Of a stretch of DNA of 64,000 nucleotides, positions 1 to 15,354 are shown one piece after another (the first letter of the stretch is position 1; each line of letters opens with the position of its first letter). The position numbers and the translations under genes are program-made. Below the pieces are notes generated by a model, which did no database searches, was not told the DNA's origin, and saw nothing but the letters and a program-made list of their open reading frames with translations. Source of the stretch: Elysia crispata (taxonomy: Eukaryota; Mollusca; Gastropoda; Plakobranchidae). Location of the stretch: contig JAWDGP010006506.1 of assembly GCA_033675545.1 (NCBI GenBank), positions 440,141 through 504,140 on the forward strand. Reading direction: 5' to 3'.

Positions 1-23
1 GAAAACAAACAAGACGAAAAACA

Positions 24-430
24 ATGTCATCGGACGTGTGTACTTCATCTCCAATCAAGAACATGTTAGAGCAACAGGCCAAGAAGAACAAGAAATTAAA
101 ATCATCAGCATTACCATGCCAGGACAGTGTTAGTGATGTTGACAATTTTTCTCTCCATGACGACAGTGACCTTGAAATTTCCTCAGACAATGACGACAGT
201 GATCAAGGACTGCACTTACAGCTAGGACCTGTCACTAGCACAATAATTATTAAGCAAGATGATTATGTGCTAGTTGCTTTTTAAAAGAAAGGCATATGCC
301 AATATCTTGTCGATATTGCTGTAGACGTAGACTTTTCTTTCTTAAGAAAGAGTTCAAAAGTTGAGAAAAAATTTACTTAGCCTGAAGTTGAGGACATTTG
401 ATCGATGCAAAAACAAAATATTCATGCAAT
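24..430 (+). pseudogene. decayed fragment of an unrecognised protein
   Basis: One frame can be followed from the ATG at 24 past three in-frame stops: TAA at 282, TAG at 378 and TGA at 399. The first 86 codons encode a Ser/Asp-rich acidic segment (residues about 36-60) followed by a QDDYVLVAF stretch. After the first stop the frame continues with KKGICQYL, FLRK and PEVEDI, so the reading frame seems to have decayed by point nonsense mutations. The pattern 'DDYVLV-F...K...Y' followed by 'FLRK...PEVED' resembles a domain I associate with transposon-related proteins of molluscs and cnidarians, but I cannot name the family. The 5' end may lie outside the window. Confidence 0.3.
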
Positions 431-599
431 ACTACCCCCTCCAAAGGCCAGTGGAACCACATCCAGAAGGAAGTCTGGAATTGTTTTTGAAATGTGACTT
501 TTCTAAAAATCAAAATGTGGCGAAATTATGGGGCAAGATGTCACAACTGTGCTTGAGCTATAAAAATGCCTTTTATCAGTGTTCGTTAAATAATTGATG

Positions 600-1610
600 A
601 AAAAATACCCACTGAATGTCTTTGTTATTGATTTATGGATAACACTGTGCAGTTGCTTCATTCTCAGTTGAAATATAAATGTTACATATATCAGTCAAAG
701 TGATTTTGTGACTTCTAGCCCGACTCTCCCAGGTACAAAAAGGAGTAAAGCTGCTTCGAAATCAATTGCAGAAGCCGTTTGATTTGCAGAATGGAAAAAG
801 TTGGATATTTAGAAATTAGAAGAACAAGATTATTAACATCTTATTAGGATTAAATCCTTTCCCTCGCCCATCCTATCGTTGGAGTCTTCGAAGAAGAGAA
901 TTAGCGTTTATGTTACCTGGAAATGAAGAGCTTAGGGAGCTGACCAAAAAGCATTTCTACTTCTAGTGAGAATTTTTAATACCGGTACAGTGTATAACTT
1001 ACTGCGTAAAGCGAAACCGTAATAAAAGTTTTCTCAAGAGTGACCGTCGCTGCAAGAGCATGCAGATCGGTGTTTGTATGAAAGTCAGAACATGACAAAT
1101 TATATAAATTTTTTTAAAGAAGTCTCTACTACCCTTCCTAGGGCTTCTACACCTGAGACTCGCCTAATCTACACTTCTACAGAGCAACAACAGCGAAGTA
1201 ATTTGAAATGCTCAAAACAGTTACACGTATTGCGTCTGAAGCTTCTAAAACCCCATTGTATAAAAAATCGTGTGTTCATTTTCACAGTCATGTTTTAGGC
1301 ATACCTGGAGGAGCCCTGGAAGGAGGTGAGGACCTGACTTTTTATTTTATCTAATTATTATTATTATTTTTTTTGTGCCCGTACCCTTCTGCTCCACAAT
1401 TACTTGTGGGGTTGAATAAATAAGACAGTCAGTTTTAGATCTAAAATGAAAATGTTTATTTGTATACGGTACACCAGAGTCAGAGAGTGAAAAATAACAT
1501 ACCCGGATTATTTCCTTATCGGCTGACTGTCCTCTTTTTTCTCTAGGATGCTTTATTTCTTGATTATCACAGATTTTTTTTTGTTCTGTGGCTTTTCAAG
1601 TTATACCTCG
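600..1610. other. no gene seen
   Basis: AT-rich sequence with only short chance frames. Nothing recognisable on either strand. Confidence 0.4.
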
Positions 1611-1615
1611 GAGCG

Positions 1616-2430
1616 AAACCTGGAAAAACAGTCCATGAGCTAGCAGCCCGCATCCGACAAAAAGTTACCTACTTCAATTTAGCCTCCATCAATGACACTC
1701 TCGACGAAGGAATGAAAAATCGTTTTGTAAGTTCAATCCATAAAGACGAAAAAGTTTACTGTTAAAGACGATGAGTTCACGGTTTCCCGGGCAATCGAGA
1801 TTGCAGAGAGAGGTAGAGGATGCTTTAAATGTAGCAAGTCTCATCAGATGTGCTCAAACTTTTCGAGAGAAATCCAACAGTCAAACAATCAAAGCTAAAA
1901 CCGCAGCAGCTGCAGCAGATCCACCATCTTAAGAAAGAACCACAAAAGCAAGGTTACAGCAGATTATAATATATAACTTACAATCCCGGAAGTTGCCGCT
2001 TTGACACTGTCACATGAAGCTTCTGTGAAACTAAGGCCCACACAGAAGCCGCCTTCAGGAAAAAGAAGCATCGGCAACAGCAGTTTTGAAAATAGTAAAA
2101 ATAGTCAGAGGTTCAGAGTTCATCTCACTGACGACGTGGCACCTGATTGATCGAACTAAAATGTCTCCTACCAACAGCCAATTCCTTTGTGCCTCTAATC
2201 AAGACCTACCTTCTATTAATCCGATTCGCTCTTAACGCACACCCAGTTTTCCCAGTTTTCCACAAACCACGACCAGTCCTTACAGCTGTGCAAGAAGACC
2301 TAGAATCTACCACAAAACTGAACTTCCTCAGAGGCAGCCAAGACCCTATACAGTTTATGGCACTTCCGTGTACCTATAATAAAAGAAGGCAAAGCAGGAA
2401 CAGTCTACTACTCGTGAATCGCAACTAGAG
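1616..2430 (+). pseudogene. Gypsy-type LTR retrotransposon gag-pol remnant
   Basis: Near 1616-1760 the translation KTVHELAARIRQKVTYFN...LDEGMKNRFVSSIHKDE matches the capsid-like region of Ty3/Gypsy gag. It breaks at about 1760 and resumes in another frame as VKDDEFTVSRAIEIAE. A zinc-knuckle-like CFKCSKSHQMC follows near 1830. Near 2250-2400 the stretch PVFHKPRPVL, then VQEDLE and DPIQF, resembles the sequence just before the reverse transcriptase palm in Gypsy pol. Protease and most of the RT are missing or unrecognisable, and several frameshifts and stops are present. No LTRs were identified. This is an old, non-functional fragment. Confidence 0.55.
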
Positions 2431-2639
2431 ACTCACCGTCATCCGATGTCACAGCCAGTAACTGAGTAGGGCTGATGCGGAGACAGACACGTGACCTCCC
2501 AGCGTTGCAGTCTACCTTGATGACATTCACGTAAGCAGCAACAGTGCCGAGGAACAGTTGCAGAGGCCTGTGCTTTGATTTAGGTATCTTGTAATTTTTG
2601 CTATAAATTAACACGCTATTCCAATTCACCATTCATCAT

Positions 2640-4460
2640 TTGGAAATAAGTAGATGAACAGTAAATCTGGATTTTGAAAAAGCAACGGTATCTTAAGGTC
2701 AATAGCTCAAAAGGTATACAATTTGAAAACAAGCCTAAAATAGGAGTTATGTGTCAATTTAAAACGAATCAATTAAATTACAAAAAGACAAAGTTTGAAG
2801 ATAAAGATTTCAATAAAATTTACATTAAAATATTCTACAGGACTTGATCTTTACTCTGCACCAAATATCTAATCTATTCACGTATTTTTTTTTGTAATGT
2901 TACAAAGGGTGCAGATTTGTTGATAAAGAAAATACTTGTAACAGCTTCCCATGCACTATCACTACATATGGTTATGTTTTGAACAAGAGTTAAAATACTA
3001 ACATTTTATCATTAATCAAGGAAAGTTCAACGAGATAGCAGTACTTATTAGAGGCGATTAACAGGCATGGGATACGGTTAACGAATTATTAATTATAATC
3101 ATTATAATAATTATATTCATAATGAACACCATTTCTGATCCAGTAGTCTTAACTCCTCTTTGCCCGGCGTAGAAGCAAGGAGTGATCTGGAGATGAGACG
3201 TTTTAAAATCATGAAAATCATTCTTTCTACATTTCGTTAATCTATCATCTTTCCTGCAGTTATTAATACAATAAAAGCTTGATGATTATTATATATATTT
3301 TATGCATTGTTCCTCTAAGCATGCTCAAATATTGTGATAAGAATAGTGCGGTAGTGACCTGTAACAGTACCAGATGTCCGTCTGTTTGACTATTCCTCGA
3401 GATCAGAAGGACTCAGAATATAAATATATATATATACACCCAATCTCTTTCTCTCTCTCAGTACAATATACAGTACAAAATCCTGTTACGATCCTCCAAT
3501 CTAATTTTGATTACATGAACAAAAAAGTATACAAAAGTTCAAATTAGTAGCGTTGCTTCCTTATAAAACATTCTATTATGCCATACTATTTTAAATGAAG
3601 TCTGGTTCGTAGATTCTCTAACTAAAACAGCTTCCTCCTTGGTTCAAAAGTTAAGGGGCTAAGGAAACACATGGATAATTCAGAACTTGAATGAAGTTAA
3701 GATCTCTGCCAATGCGTTCAGAAAACTAGAAGGTCCGATACAGAAATTAATGTTCCGAAGACGATCTGCTATTCACGTAGCTATTTCCTTGGTTACTGAT
3801 AAGCATAATCTGAACGCAGCCAAGCCGCCTCTTTTCTATAAGCCTCAAAATCGAACCTTCGGCAAAGTACGCTACATATTTCCCCAAAACAGAACACCCC
3901 CACCTCGGCTGTCCCGTCAAAGTTGACGGGAGGAATTTTAATTTTGTCCTTATCCTGCTCATTCAATAACAACGAATCGGCGTACAGGTTAAATAGACGT
4001 GTTTTCGTTAAAGCTTTTGATAAATCACCAGTTTTAATTTATAGAGAAGGGGCGCTGTTCTCTATTTTTGCTCACAACAAGCATGGCAGGCTATGGTTCA
4101 GGCATGAATTTTGATGAGAAGAATATTGCTTATTTACAAAATTCTTGGAAAGATTAAATATTTCTAACTTATTTTAAGAAAGAATGTCATAAAATTAATG
4201 CTGATTAGCTAAATATTGACCTGGATGAAGACTGTTCGTTCGAAGACATGTACTGAAAGGAGGAAACTGGCTGGCTAATGATGACGGTCCTACAAGTACT
4301 TCACCAATTCTAAAATCTAAAAAAAGAAACGATTCAGATGGCATTCCTGCCGGCATAATCCTTTTCAATTTTTTTTCTAACCCATCAAATAATCTTTGGA
4401 TTGAAGTTATTTTGAGCACTTCAGCGGCAGGATAAACATGTCTAGATCGAAGCTTCATAA
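2640..4460. other. no gene seen
   Basis: AT-rich sequence. Short frames at 3687-3926 and around 3923-4114 have no recognisable domains. There is a short AT/CT-rich patch near 3420-3470. Confidence 0.4.
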
Positions 4461-4466
4461 CAATAT

Positions 4467-4705
4467 ACACAGACCAAGTCACCAAAGTGAATAAACTTTT
4501 GCAGGACTTGCACTAAGAGTGAGCTGTGTAATTTGACTATTTGGTAGAATTAGGACAGTTAGATATTATTGTTGTGTGAGCCTGCAGGCTGAATTATAGG
4601 TGCGTTCTGAGTACAGTTCTGTCCTAACCAAGTACAAAAGTTATAAAAAATAAACCACTGTAACTCAAACATGCAGAAGTTTGTTCACTTTGGTGACTTG
4701 GCCTG
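4467..4705. mobile_element. MITE with about 33-bp terminal inverted repeats, TA-flanked
   Basis: The left arm (4471-4503) and right arm (4672-4704) are inverted complements over about 33 bp with three mismatches; both contain CCAAGTCACCAAAGTGAA. A TA dinucleotide sits at each edge (4465-4466 and 4706-4707), although the left end has two extra bases next to it. The 239-bp length, absence of coding sequence and TA flanks suggest a non-autonomous Tc1/mariner-type MITE. The family is inferred from the TA only. Confidence 0.6.
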
Positions 4706-4709
4706 TATT

Positions 4710-5700
4710 TTAGGAAGCCTTGGTTAGCATTGCCAAGTAGCGATATTTTTGGGCACTCCACATTTCGCACAATATAACACATCTAAAATGCTTCAATTTA
4801 AAAAGTGATTGGTCTTGAAATAGGTTAAAATGATAAAGTAACATTCAGACAAAATTTAAGAAATATCGTTTCTTCCGTTATGTTACAAACGGTATTTTAA
4901 GTGCTAAATACTGTTGCAAATCTAGCTAAGAATTCTATCATGACGTACACTACTAAAGTAATTGCATCCTCAAGGTTTATAAAAGCCAAACACTACGTTC
5001 CTATTCATACAGAATAGACACTGATAGTTGAACTTAACTTAATTAACAATGCGTTCGAATGAAAAGAGGCTCAAGAATACAATGCCATTGCGGTTCTAAA
5101 AAACATAATTCAACATACGTTTTTCAAGTCAAATTATTCTCTATTTTGAAATCGCCCATACACAATTTTGATAATAATATCCTACATATTATTGGTAGAA
5201 ACTTTTTCCTTGAAATGTGCTAACTAAAAAAAAACGAAACGCCGAAATGCCTTTATTGATTTTTTTTAAAATTAGTTCAAGGATTTTGCTACGACTTGAC
5301 CTTCGTGTCAACTGATCGTATGAAAGTTACAGGCGATCGAAACAGCTCAAAAACAATTTGATATGTCGATCAAAAATGTGTATTTTCATTCTAAATTATT
5401 TTTTATTTCGAAAGCTTTCATTACAAAACATTGGTAACAAAACCTATCTTTTTAAACTAATCACGTTTCAACTAACTTAAGAACGAGATTTTGTTTTGAC
5501 GTGATCGACGCTTCGCCATTTCCAGTCAACATCCAAGATTGATGTGAGAGTGAAATGAAACGATCGTTTTCAAGTTAAGAGGGAGTTTTTCGTTTACAAA
5601 TCACCACCACCATGTAAGTTTTGTATTTGATTCCTAAATTTTCACAACGACTTCTGTTTAATTAGAACTGTGCTAGTGCCACCGGTTATTTGAGAACTTT
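4710..5700. other. no gene seen; possible 5' exon near 5500-5612
   Basis: AT-rich sequence. The stretch before 5612 ends in CACCACCACCAT followed by GTAAGT, a good splice donor, and could be a 5' untranslated exon of the gene whose exons lie at 7709 and 8299. This link is speculative. Confidence 0.25.
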
Positions 5701-5711
5701 CAGTGCTTTCC

Positions 5712-6070
5712 AGGTTTGACTAGATTTAGTGTCGAGTCTTTGCTATGAAAGTGACATGCGGTGTCGGATTGGAACCGACTTACAGTTTAAATTCTAGAAA
5801 TCTGAACAATTAAGAAAGCATTTGATCTTGTGACTGGAGTGGTTAGTATTTTATGGAGTAACTTTTACTGTGGGGGTAAAAATCGCGCAGCCATGTTAAC
5901 TTTCGTTGCTTATCGAGTTTGACTAGATCTAGATCTAGTCGTGATGGCGTCTCTCTATGGTTTGCCATGAAAGTGACATGCAGTGTCAGATTGAAGGTGG
6001 CTTATAATTTTAATTCTAGAAGTCTGATAACCAAGAAAGCATTTGATCCTTGTGACACGAGTGGTTAACA
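5712..6070. repeat. diverged tandem duplication (two copies, about 140 bp each)
   Basis: Copy 1 (about 5712-5850) and copy 2 (about 5913-6070) share 'tttgactagat', 'tgaaagtgacatgc', 'aattctagaa', 'aagaaagcatttgat' and 'gagtggtta' in the same order. The start-to-start distance is about 205 bp. Copy 2 also contains an expanded AGATCT run. Confidence 0.6.
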
Positions 6071-6761
6071 GTCTGCGCATCAAATATTACTGTGAAGATG
6101 AAAATTACAACTCCAGCTTAACTTTCCCACCAGAGTCAGAGAGAGACAGGAAAAATTTGCTGTCTGTGTGCTATCTGTGTACAAGACTTTTTGAGACTCA
6201 CAGTCAGCGCATTGGTTCATTTGAGAATTTTAACATTGTATGCGCTAAAGATAATTGAACGCTCAGGCTAATTGTAAGCTTATTTTTTAATTCCCTTTCC
6301 AGAAGTAAGAAATTCTGCATCACTTAACATTGTGCATGGGAAGAGACAGAAACCATTATGGCGTCTTTGGCCAAAGTGGAGTGTTAGGTTGGTCCTAGGA
6401 TGTTTTCTAAGTAGAATGTTGGCTATTAAAAACCTGCTTAGCAAAAACTTTGGATAAATATTTCTTTCAATATTAATTTAACGTTCATACAGAAGCAAAG
6501 ACACAATCATTTTCCTGTCAAACAGTCAAGGTGGATGAAAGTGTTTTAAACTAGTAGATATTTAATTTGTCAAAGTTTGTCTTATGGCTTGGCTGTTAGT
6601 ACCCAGCTTATGCATTTCCTTGAAAGTTATAACTGTAAATGAGAACCGGAACTCAAATTTCATTTTATTGATCGGAATTCTTTTAATGTCCCTTCCCCGT
6701 GTTTATGTAAGGTTATAATAAATCAAGATTTCTACTCCTTGTCTGGATCAAGATTAATGTC

Positions 6762-6990
6762 ACAATTTAAGTAAATGCATTTATATGTAGTTCTTGGTTA
6801 TGAAATGTATAAATAAATTGAAACGTAGGAACTTCAATTTTAGGTCTAGATCTCTAGATCTCTAGATTCCACTCCAGGTGTTGGTCTAGAGTTGTGCAAA
6901 TTTAAGTAAATGCAGTTATTTCTTTCTTATGAAATGTGTATATTATTTATTGAGAGAAGATCTAGGGACTTCAATTAATTAGGCTTTGTA
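6762..6990. repeat. diverged tandem duplication (two copies, about 85-95 bp)
   Basis: Copies at about 6762-6845 and 6895-6990 share 'aatttaagtaaatgca', 'ttatgaaatgt' and 'acttcaatt' in the same order. They are separated by a TCTAGATC-rich spacer (6844-6868). Confidence 0.55.
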
Positions 6991-7708
6991 AGCCTAAATC
7001 TAGGTTCAAATGAAGAATTAGATACATAGATGAGTACTGAATCTTGCATTTCAAACAAATACCTTTTTATAGACTTTTTAAGTGTAATTTAAATAAGTTT
7101 TAAGCTAGATTCTACATCTATTTCAGTGATGAGTCTATACCTACTTTGTATTCCGTTGTTTACGTCAATCATGCGGCATGCTTCTTAAAAATTTGTCTTT
7201 TTTTTTTTTGCAAGGGTTTAAAAAGTGAGTGCTTTCATAAAAAAATAAAACTTTATAATTCAATGCTCATCTTTTGTAAAGATCTTGACCTACTAAGAAT
7301 TAAATTTTGTTCCATTCTCCTCACCACCTTGCTCATTACTTTGTGATTTTTTTCCCCGGTATATTATTGGTTTTACTTGATAGCAATGTTGTATTTCATT
7401 TTCTTGTCTCTCACCTTTGAAATGTATTTTTATGTCAAATAACCAATTTCAAATTTAGTTAGCTATGGTTTTTTTTTTTTCTGCTGACACACTCCTTGGT
7501 GATCCAGGTAGAAGAGGGATAACATCACTTTTTACTTGATATACACCTAGTTGAATGTTGCATGTTAATAATACTAGTGAATTGACAGGGAAATAGCTAT
7601 AGGAGTTGAAGAACATAAGTGAATACCCACACTGCATTGGTTAAGAAATTTTAAACTAATGATAAGATCTGCACTTATATAATATGTATTGATGTTTTGA
7701 TATTTCAG
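6991..7708. other. no gene seen
   Basis: AT-rich, intron-like sequence leading to a polypyrimidine tract and AG acceptor at 7708. Confidence 0.35.
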
Positions 7709-7792
7709 ATGTTAGATGAAGAGGAGAGTGATGGGCAGACTCCGCAACGAACACCGAAAACAGGGGGTCCCAATGCTGGCAAGAATATTTAA
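7709..7792 (+). CDS. candidate short exon, acidic/Thr-rich peptide
   Basis: A branch-like TGATGTTTTGATATTTCAG acceptor ends at 7708. An ATG opens immediately after it and reads 27 codons: an acidic start (LDEEESD), then PQRTPKTGG, ending at TAA 7790. It resembles a small N-terminal exon, but the in-frame stop before any donor means it is either a complete mini-ORF or a decayed exon. It precedes the basic exon at 8299 by about 500 bp. Function unknown. Confidence 0.25.
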   Translation: MLDEEESDGQTPQRTPKTGGPNAGKNI

Positions 7793-8298
7793 ATTATTAG
7801 TACACTAAATTTTTTTTTACATTTTTTTCTTCTGAAAATTGCATGAAAACACTGTCAAAAACTATCATTGCACAATTGTGATTTATCAGTAAGGAATGCG
7901 AATGAGAATCAGATATGGTATAATTAAATATCTATCACTATGATTGAAGTTGAAGCCTGCAAGGTAAGTTTTGTGTATTCATTGCATCATGCAGATCTAG
8001 GCTAGGCTTTCTTGGTTTAGGACAGACAACTTGTTGATCATGTAGATCTAAGCTTATCTAGCTGTTAATTCGACCATGAGGTCCTAATGGAGGCAAGCTT
8101 AATCATCGGCAGTACCGTTGTGTACAAAGACTAATATAAGAAATATATATCAGAAAAAAATAACGGGCTTATAGTATACTAGAGTCGCGTTGCATGCAAG
8201 ATCCAGCTGTGAAAGGGTCCCATTGTACCCTACCTATATTTGACATTTGAAAACAGGTAAAATTCTGAATGAAATGTATTTGCAATTTTATTTTTCAG

Positions 8299-8527
8299 TC
8301 AAAAACTTCTTCATTAACCTGAGGTCAAAGAAAAAGACGACGACTGCACCCCAGAAGGAGAAGAAATATCAAACTGAGTACCGACAAAGACTTCGGGCGG
8401 ATGAGGAAAAGTGGTCATTATACTGCTCCAAGCCAAAAGTGCATGTAAGGAATTGGCGCAACAACCTCGTGGAGGAGCAGAAAGTGGAGCAACGGAATAA
8501 AACCAGTGGCAGAAACAAATTGAAAAG
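8299..8527 (+). CDS. candidate internal exon, highly basic charged segment
   Basis: The segment is bounded by a TTTTTCAG acceptor (ending 8298) and an AAAAG/GTCAGA donor (8528). The open frame encodes RSKKKTTTAPQKEKKYQTEY, then RQRLRADEEKWSLY, and later NLVEEQKVEQRNKTSGRNK. It is rich in Lys, Arg, Glu and Gln, with a helical, possibly coiled-coil or DNA-binding basic character. Repeated 'Y(R)xRLRAD' and 'EEQKxEQR' patterns occur in transposon-associated proteins of molluscs, but I cannot name a family. Nearby exons other than 7709 were not found, so this may be a remnant. Confidence 0.4.
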
Positions 8528-9025
8528 GTCAGACTTTTATTATAGTGTGCCATTGTGTCTATGAAAATAACTTTCCAAATTATTGAACAATTATTTTTAA
8601 ACCCTTTGTGACCTTGTGACACACAAGTACAATGTAAGTCTAAAATATGCATGTTCTCAATTACATTCAGTACCAAGGTGCAGCTTTGATATACGCTATT
8701 GGTGCACACTAGCCAGGACCAATACATTTAAATACATTAAATTTGTCATTATTTGATTTTGTCTTCTTGTTTACAGCGGAATATTGATTTCCACACTGAG
8801 ATTGACAACAGTACTGTCTATCCATCCCACATCTTCCCCCACCCCCTCTTGATGCCATTCTTTCTGTAAAGACTGAGGTGATGAACCTTACGGTGTTGAA
8901 GACATGAACACTGCACTGTTTCTCCCACCTCCTCTACTCTAATTGCAGAACGGTTTAACTTAAAATCCCTCTCATCAATGCTCATATCTCGCTCTCTTCA
9001 CCCCCAAATGCTTTCTCTTCTCGGG

Positions 9026-9028
<3 letters not shown>
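8528..9028. other. no gene seen
   Basis: Sequence following the candidate donor, without recognisable exons, running into the (CT)n tract. Confidence 0.35.

Positions 9029-9111
<83 letters not shown>
9029..9111. repeat. (CT)n microsatellite
   Basis: Uninterrupted CT dinucleotide, about 41 units. Open frames across it are artefacts of the repeat. Confidence 0.98.
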
Positions 9112-11654
<2,543 letters not shown>

Positions 11655-11689
11655 GGATTTTGTGACAAATATACAATAGGTATTTACCC

Positions 11690-14390
11690 ACTGTAAACAA
11701 TATAATTTTGACAGTGTAATGATACTTTAAAAAATTTCTTAAGACCAAAAGTATGCACTCTATCAATTCCTGTAATGTCTTGCACTCCCCTTAATTCACA
11801 TCCATAGGAGACCACGGGGAGGACCTATGAGACGAAAAGTTTAAGTGTGTCAAGTGTGCAGCAATTTATGGTGTCAAGTGATTTTTTTGGCTTTCATTAT
11901 AAAAGGTGATGTACAGGTGACAAAACTCAATTTAATGGAAAAATCGATTCCTAAATACTTGTATGAGTTAACGACATTCAAACTATTTGTTCCATAATGC
12001 CAATGTTCATACATGTATTTATTAAGGTGGCCACCCTTCCTTAATACACCAATTATTCTTATTCAAGTTGACCTCCGGTCCCAGCTTTTTGATTGCATCT
12101 CTATGAGATTTAATTTGTTCTGTAAACCACTAATAATGTCCAATACGAGTATTGCATCATCAGCGAAAAATAAGTGGTGGGTTGTTTTTAGTCCTGGAAT
12201 AAATTAAACTCCGTGCTTAGCATGAGCATTAATAAACTTTGAAACTTCTGCGATAAATATTGTAAATAATTTGGGACTTAAAAGACAACCCTGTTTAAGA
12301 CCAACAGGACATTGGAAATAGTTTGACGTTTCACCATTATTTCTGACAGCTGCCAGAACAGTAGTATACAAGGCTTTGATTGGTTTTAAAAAGTTCCCAG
12401 TGATTCTGTTGCATTTTATGATTTTAAAAAGTGCTTGTCTAATAATAGAATCAAAACTTTTCTATAATCAATAAATGCCACAAATGCCACACACAACTTT
12501 TGATTCTTTGAAAATTGTTTTTGAACTATATATGGCGTAAAGAGAAAATGATCTACACTAGAATAATCTTCTCAAAATCCAGCTTGTTCCTCAGGGAGCA
12601 AGCCAAGGATATCTGTAAACAAAGTAAGTCTTCGATTTAAAATATTTGTATAAACTTTTGACAGAAGAGAAATAAGGGAAATGGGTCTGAAGTTATCGCA
12701 CACATTGATGTAACCCTTTTTGTGAATAGGTACAATAATGGATTTACCCCATTCATAAGGAAAAGATCCCAGTTCAAAAATACTTTGAAAAACTCGAGCT
12801 CAAAAAGGCGTAAGAACATTGTGGTCATAGGATATCATTTCACTCAAAATTTCATCAGGGCCTGGTGACTTATTGTTTTTCAATGATTTGATACTTTATC
12901 TAATTTCGTATTCTGAAATGAGGGAATTGAGGATCTTATCATCCGTAATATTTCTATAAATATACTCATCATCAGAAGGCTCACCGCAGATAGGGGAAAT
13001 GGTTTCTGGACTTGAAATATATTGACAAAGTAACTGTACCATTCATTTATAGAATTTGTGGTGCGTCTGTTTGGATTGAGAGACCAGACTTCCTGACAAA
13101 GTAAGGTTGAATCATTTAGGCTTTTAAATAAGGTTGATATTTTATGAGACGAGAATGCTTCCTTCTTTTCTTTCAACAGTTTTTTTTATACGATTTCCTA
13201 TTTTGAATATACTCCGCTTTCCTGACAGCGGATATCCAGTTCCGATAACGGCGTACGCTTCTTCGAGCTTTTTTCTTGTAGGTATAGCACTCATTCTTGA
13301 TCATACCAACCTGACCTAAATTTTGACTTTCCAGTTTTCAACGGTGAAGCCTTTTTCATAACTTGAGTGGCATCTTTCAGTATATTACAAAGAGACATAA
13401 GGCATGATTCTGTATCAGGGTAGACATTTTCTTGTAGAAAATTAAATTACACTGTTCTTTACTTCTTCAGAGTTCATTTTTTCAAAAAATTCATTTGCTT
13501 TCTCGTTACTTCAAACAAAACGTCCACTGCTTATTTCGCTCATAGGAGCAGATTTTACAGCGTTATTTCGAATTTTTAGTGATAGTGTAACGAGCATATG
13601 CCAAGATTCGATACGGGATTGTACAGACATATCAATATTGTTGCGTAGAAGATCCGCAGAGACAATAAGTAATTACCATGTGAAATAACCTTTTTGATCA
13701 CTGCTGCACATGCCATTTCAAAGCATAAACTCAACCCTGCGCAAATCTCCAACAGACTTCTACCATATCCATTTACAACACTATCTTCAGAGCGCCTACT
13801 GTAGAGGCCTTACATTTCATAAAAGAAGGTTGAAGAGTTAAGATTTTCTACATGTTTGGATGCCGTTACGCACTCCATTAAGGGCTGTGAACAAGAAGTT
13901 CTAGCGTTAAGGTCGCCACATAGTAATGCGAATGTTTTGTCTGTAATTCAGTAATACATTGTTCGAGCATGTGAATACCATTATCAATATCATATTCCAC
14001 GGTATTATAGTATGGGGGTGAATAAGGAAGAATATAAGCAGAAACAAAAATGATGTCCCCATTTCCCTCCACACAAGTGTTTCGTAGTTTTAAGGCTATA
14101 ATTAATATTGTCAAAGTCATGTTTGATTATTAAAAACCCTTTGAAGTCTTCTTTACAAACACAATTGCACCACCAAAGCAACGTCCGTGGGCTGAGAGAT
14201 TCAAAGCTGGAGAAAAATACCTAAGAAATGATGGTAACAAATCATATGGTAAAGCATCAGTGTCTATAAAAGTCTCTAGGAGACAAACTATACCAAAATC
14301 CTCAAAATTCTTGAAAAAGGAATTATCGTAAATTTTGGACAAAAGTCCTTCAACGTTATAACTTATTATTCAAATTTGACAAGCAGCCCG
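11690..14390 (-). pseudogene. non-LTR (LINE) retrotransposon with APE endonuclease and reverse transcriptase, decayed
   Basis: Reading right to left, 14390-13870 encodes an AP-type endonuclease: VEGLLSKIYDNSFF, DFGIVCLLETFID, GRCFGGAIVFVKK, and a GDLNAR motif near 13905 in a shifted frame. From about 13400 to 13130 is the linker (KEKKEAFSSHKISTLFKSLN). From about 12860 to 11690 comes the reverse transcriptase, with WGKSIIVPIHKKGY, DNFRPISLISLLSKVY and EEQAGF. The catalytic FADD is encoded at 12155-12166, followed by VNSYKYLGIDFS. At least ten frameshifts or stops separate these blocks. The motifs and order are those of an APE-type LINE; the exact clade (RTE-X, Crack or similar) is uncertain. 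No gag or poly-A tail was identified, and the downstream end merges with the (CT)n repeat at 11530. Confidence 0.75.
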
Positions 14391-15354
14391 CGTTGTCCTA
14401 TGGGCGACGTTTCTCCGCCGTTCTGTTACACGGGATGTTCCTGTGGACTCGGTCGGTACTGGTTCCATCACGAGGCGACCATTTTTATTCAGTACTATGA
14501 TAGACTGTCATAAGCCAAGGTCTTGTTTTTCTGCACATGATTTTATAATCTTGTGGGTAGACTGAAATTTTCACGAAGAGGATAAATTCACTAAAAACTA
14601 CACATATTGCGGTCCTCTGTGTAGCAAAGCAGGTTAGATAATACATAGATTTATAGATTTTTTTCTCTTTACATTTGGATGAAGGAGAGGCTTTTATTTT
14701 ATTTTTTTAATCAAAATGTTTTGTTTTTTTTTGAAAATTTTATATAAAAAACCCAGTAAAAAAACAAAAAAACAAAAAAACACCAAACACCACTGACTTA
14801 ACTTTAAGAGATTTTAAATATAACTCATCGAACAAATGAAGTGGTATTAAAATAGTTACCCAGTATATTACTCTCATGTTTTTGAAATATATGTGTTGTT
14901 AAACAAGAAAACTCTTTCACTTTCTTAAAATAAAGAGATTCATGTTGGTTTGTGTTTTTTGTTTGTTTGTTTCTTTGTCTTTTTTGAAAATGGGATAATA
15001 TTCATATTGGTAAATATTTTAGTGTTTGAGAACTTGAATTTTAGAAGGAATCCTATAAAATGTAATAACACCTAGAAGACTATGGCTTAATTTGTGTACA
15101 ACATCTGTTTTTAGACTCATATTTATCAATTATTTATTCTACCGTACGCAGGCCTACAGATAAACAAGTTATTGAACACGGTGCTTTTCAAGCGTTCTTA
15201 CGTTTAACCTGTGTGAACATGGAATTCCAGTTGGAATGAAAAAACTGCGTAATTTGTTCATTTAAACTATCTCTCACAAATCTGGGAAATGGCCATTAGG
15301 TCTGGAGAAAAAGGCCAAGTACATTGTATAATTATTGTTTTAATAATAATTTTG
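14391..15354. other. no gene seen
   Basis: A/T-homopolymer-rich sequence, possibly including 5' parts of the adjacent LINE but without recognisable motifs. Confidence 0.4.

Noticed and set aside
2408..2632. Minus-strand ORF containing AAYVNVIKVDC, suggestive of a retroviral-type protease
   Set aside because: The active-site DTGA-type motif is absent, and the neighbouring Gypsy fragment is on the other strand.
4195..4485. 96-codon minus-strand ORF
   Set aside because: It runs into the MITE arm and resembles no known domain.
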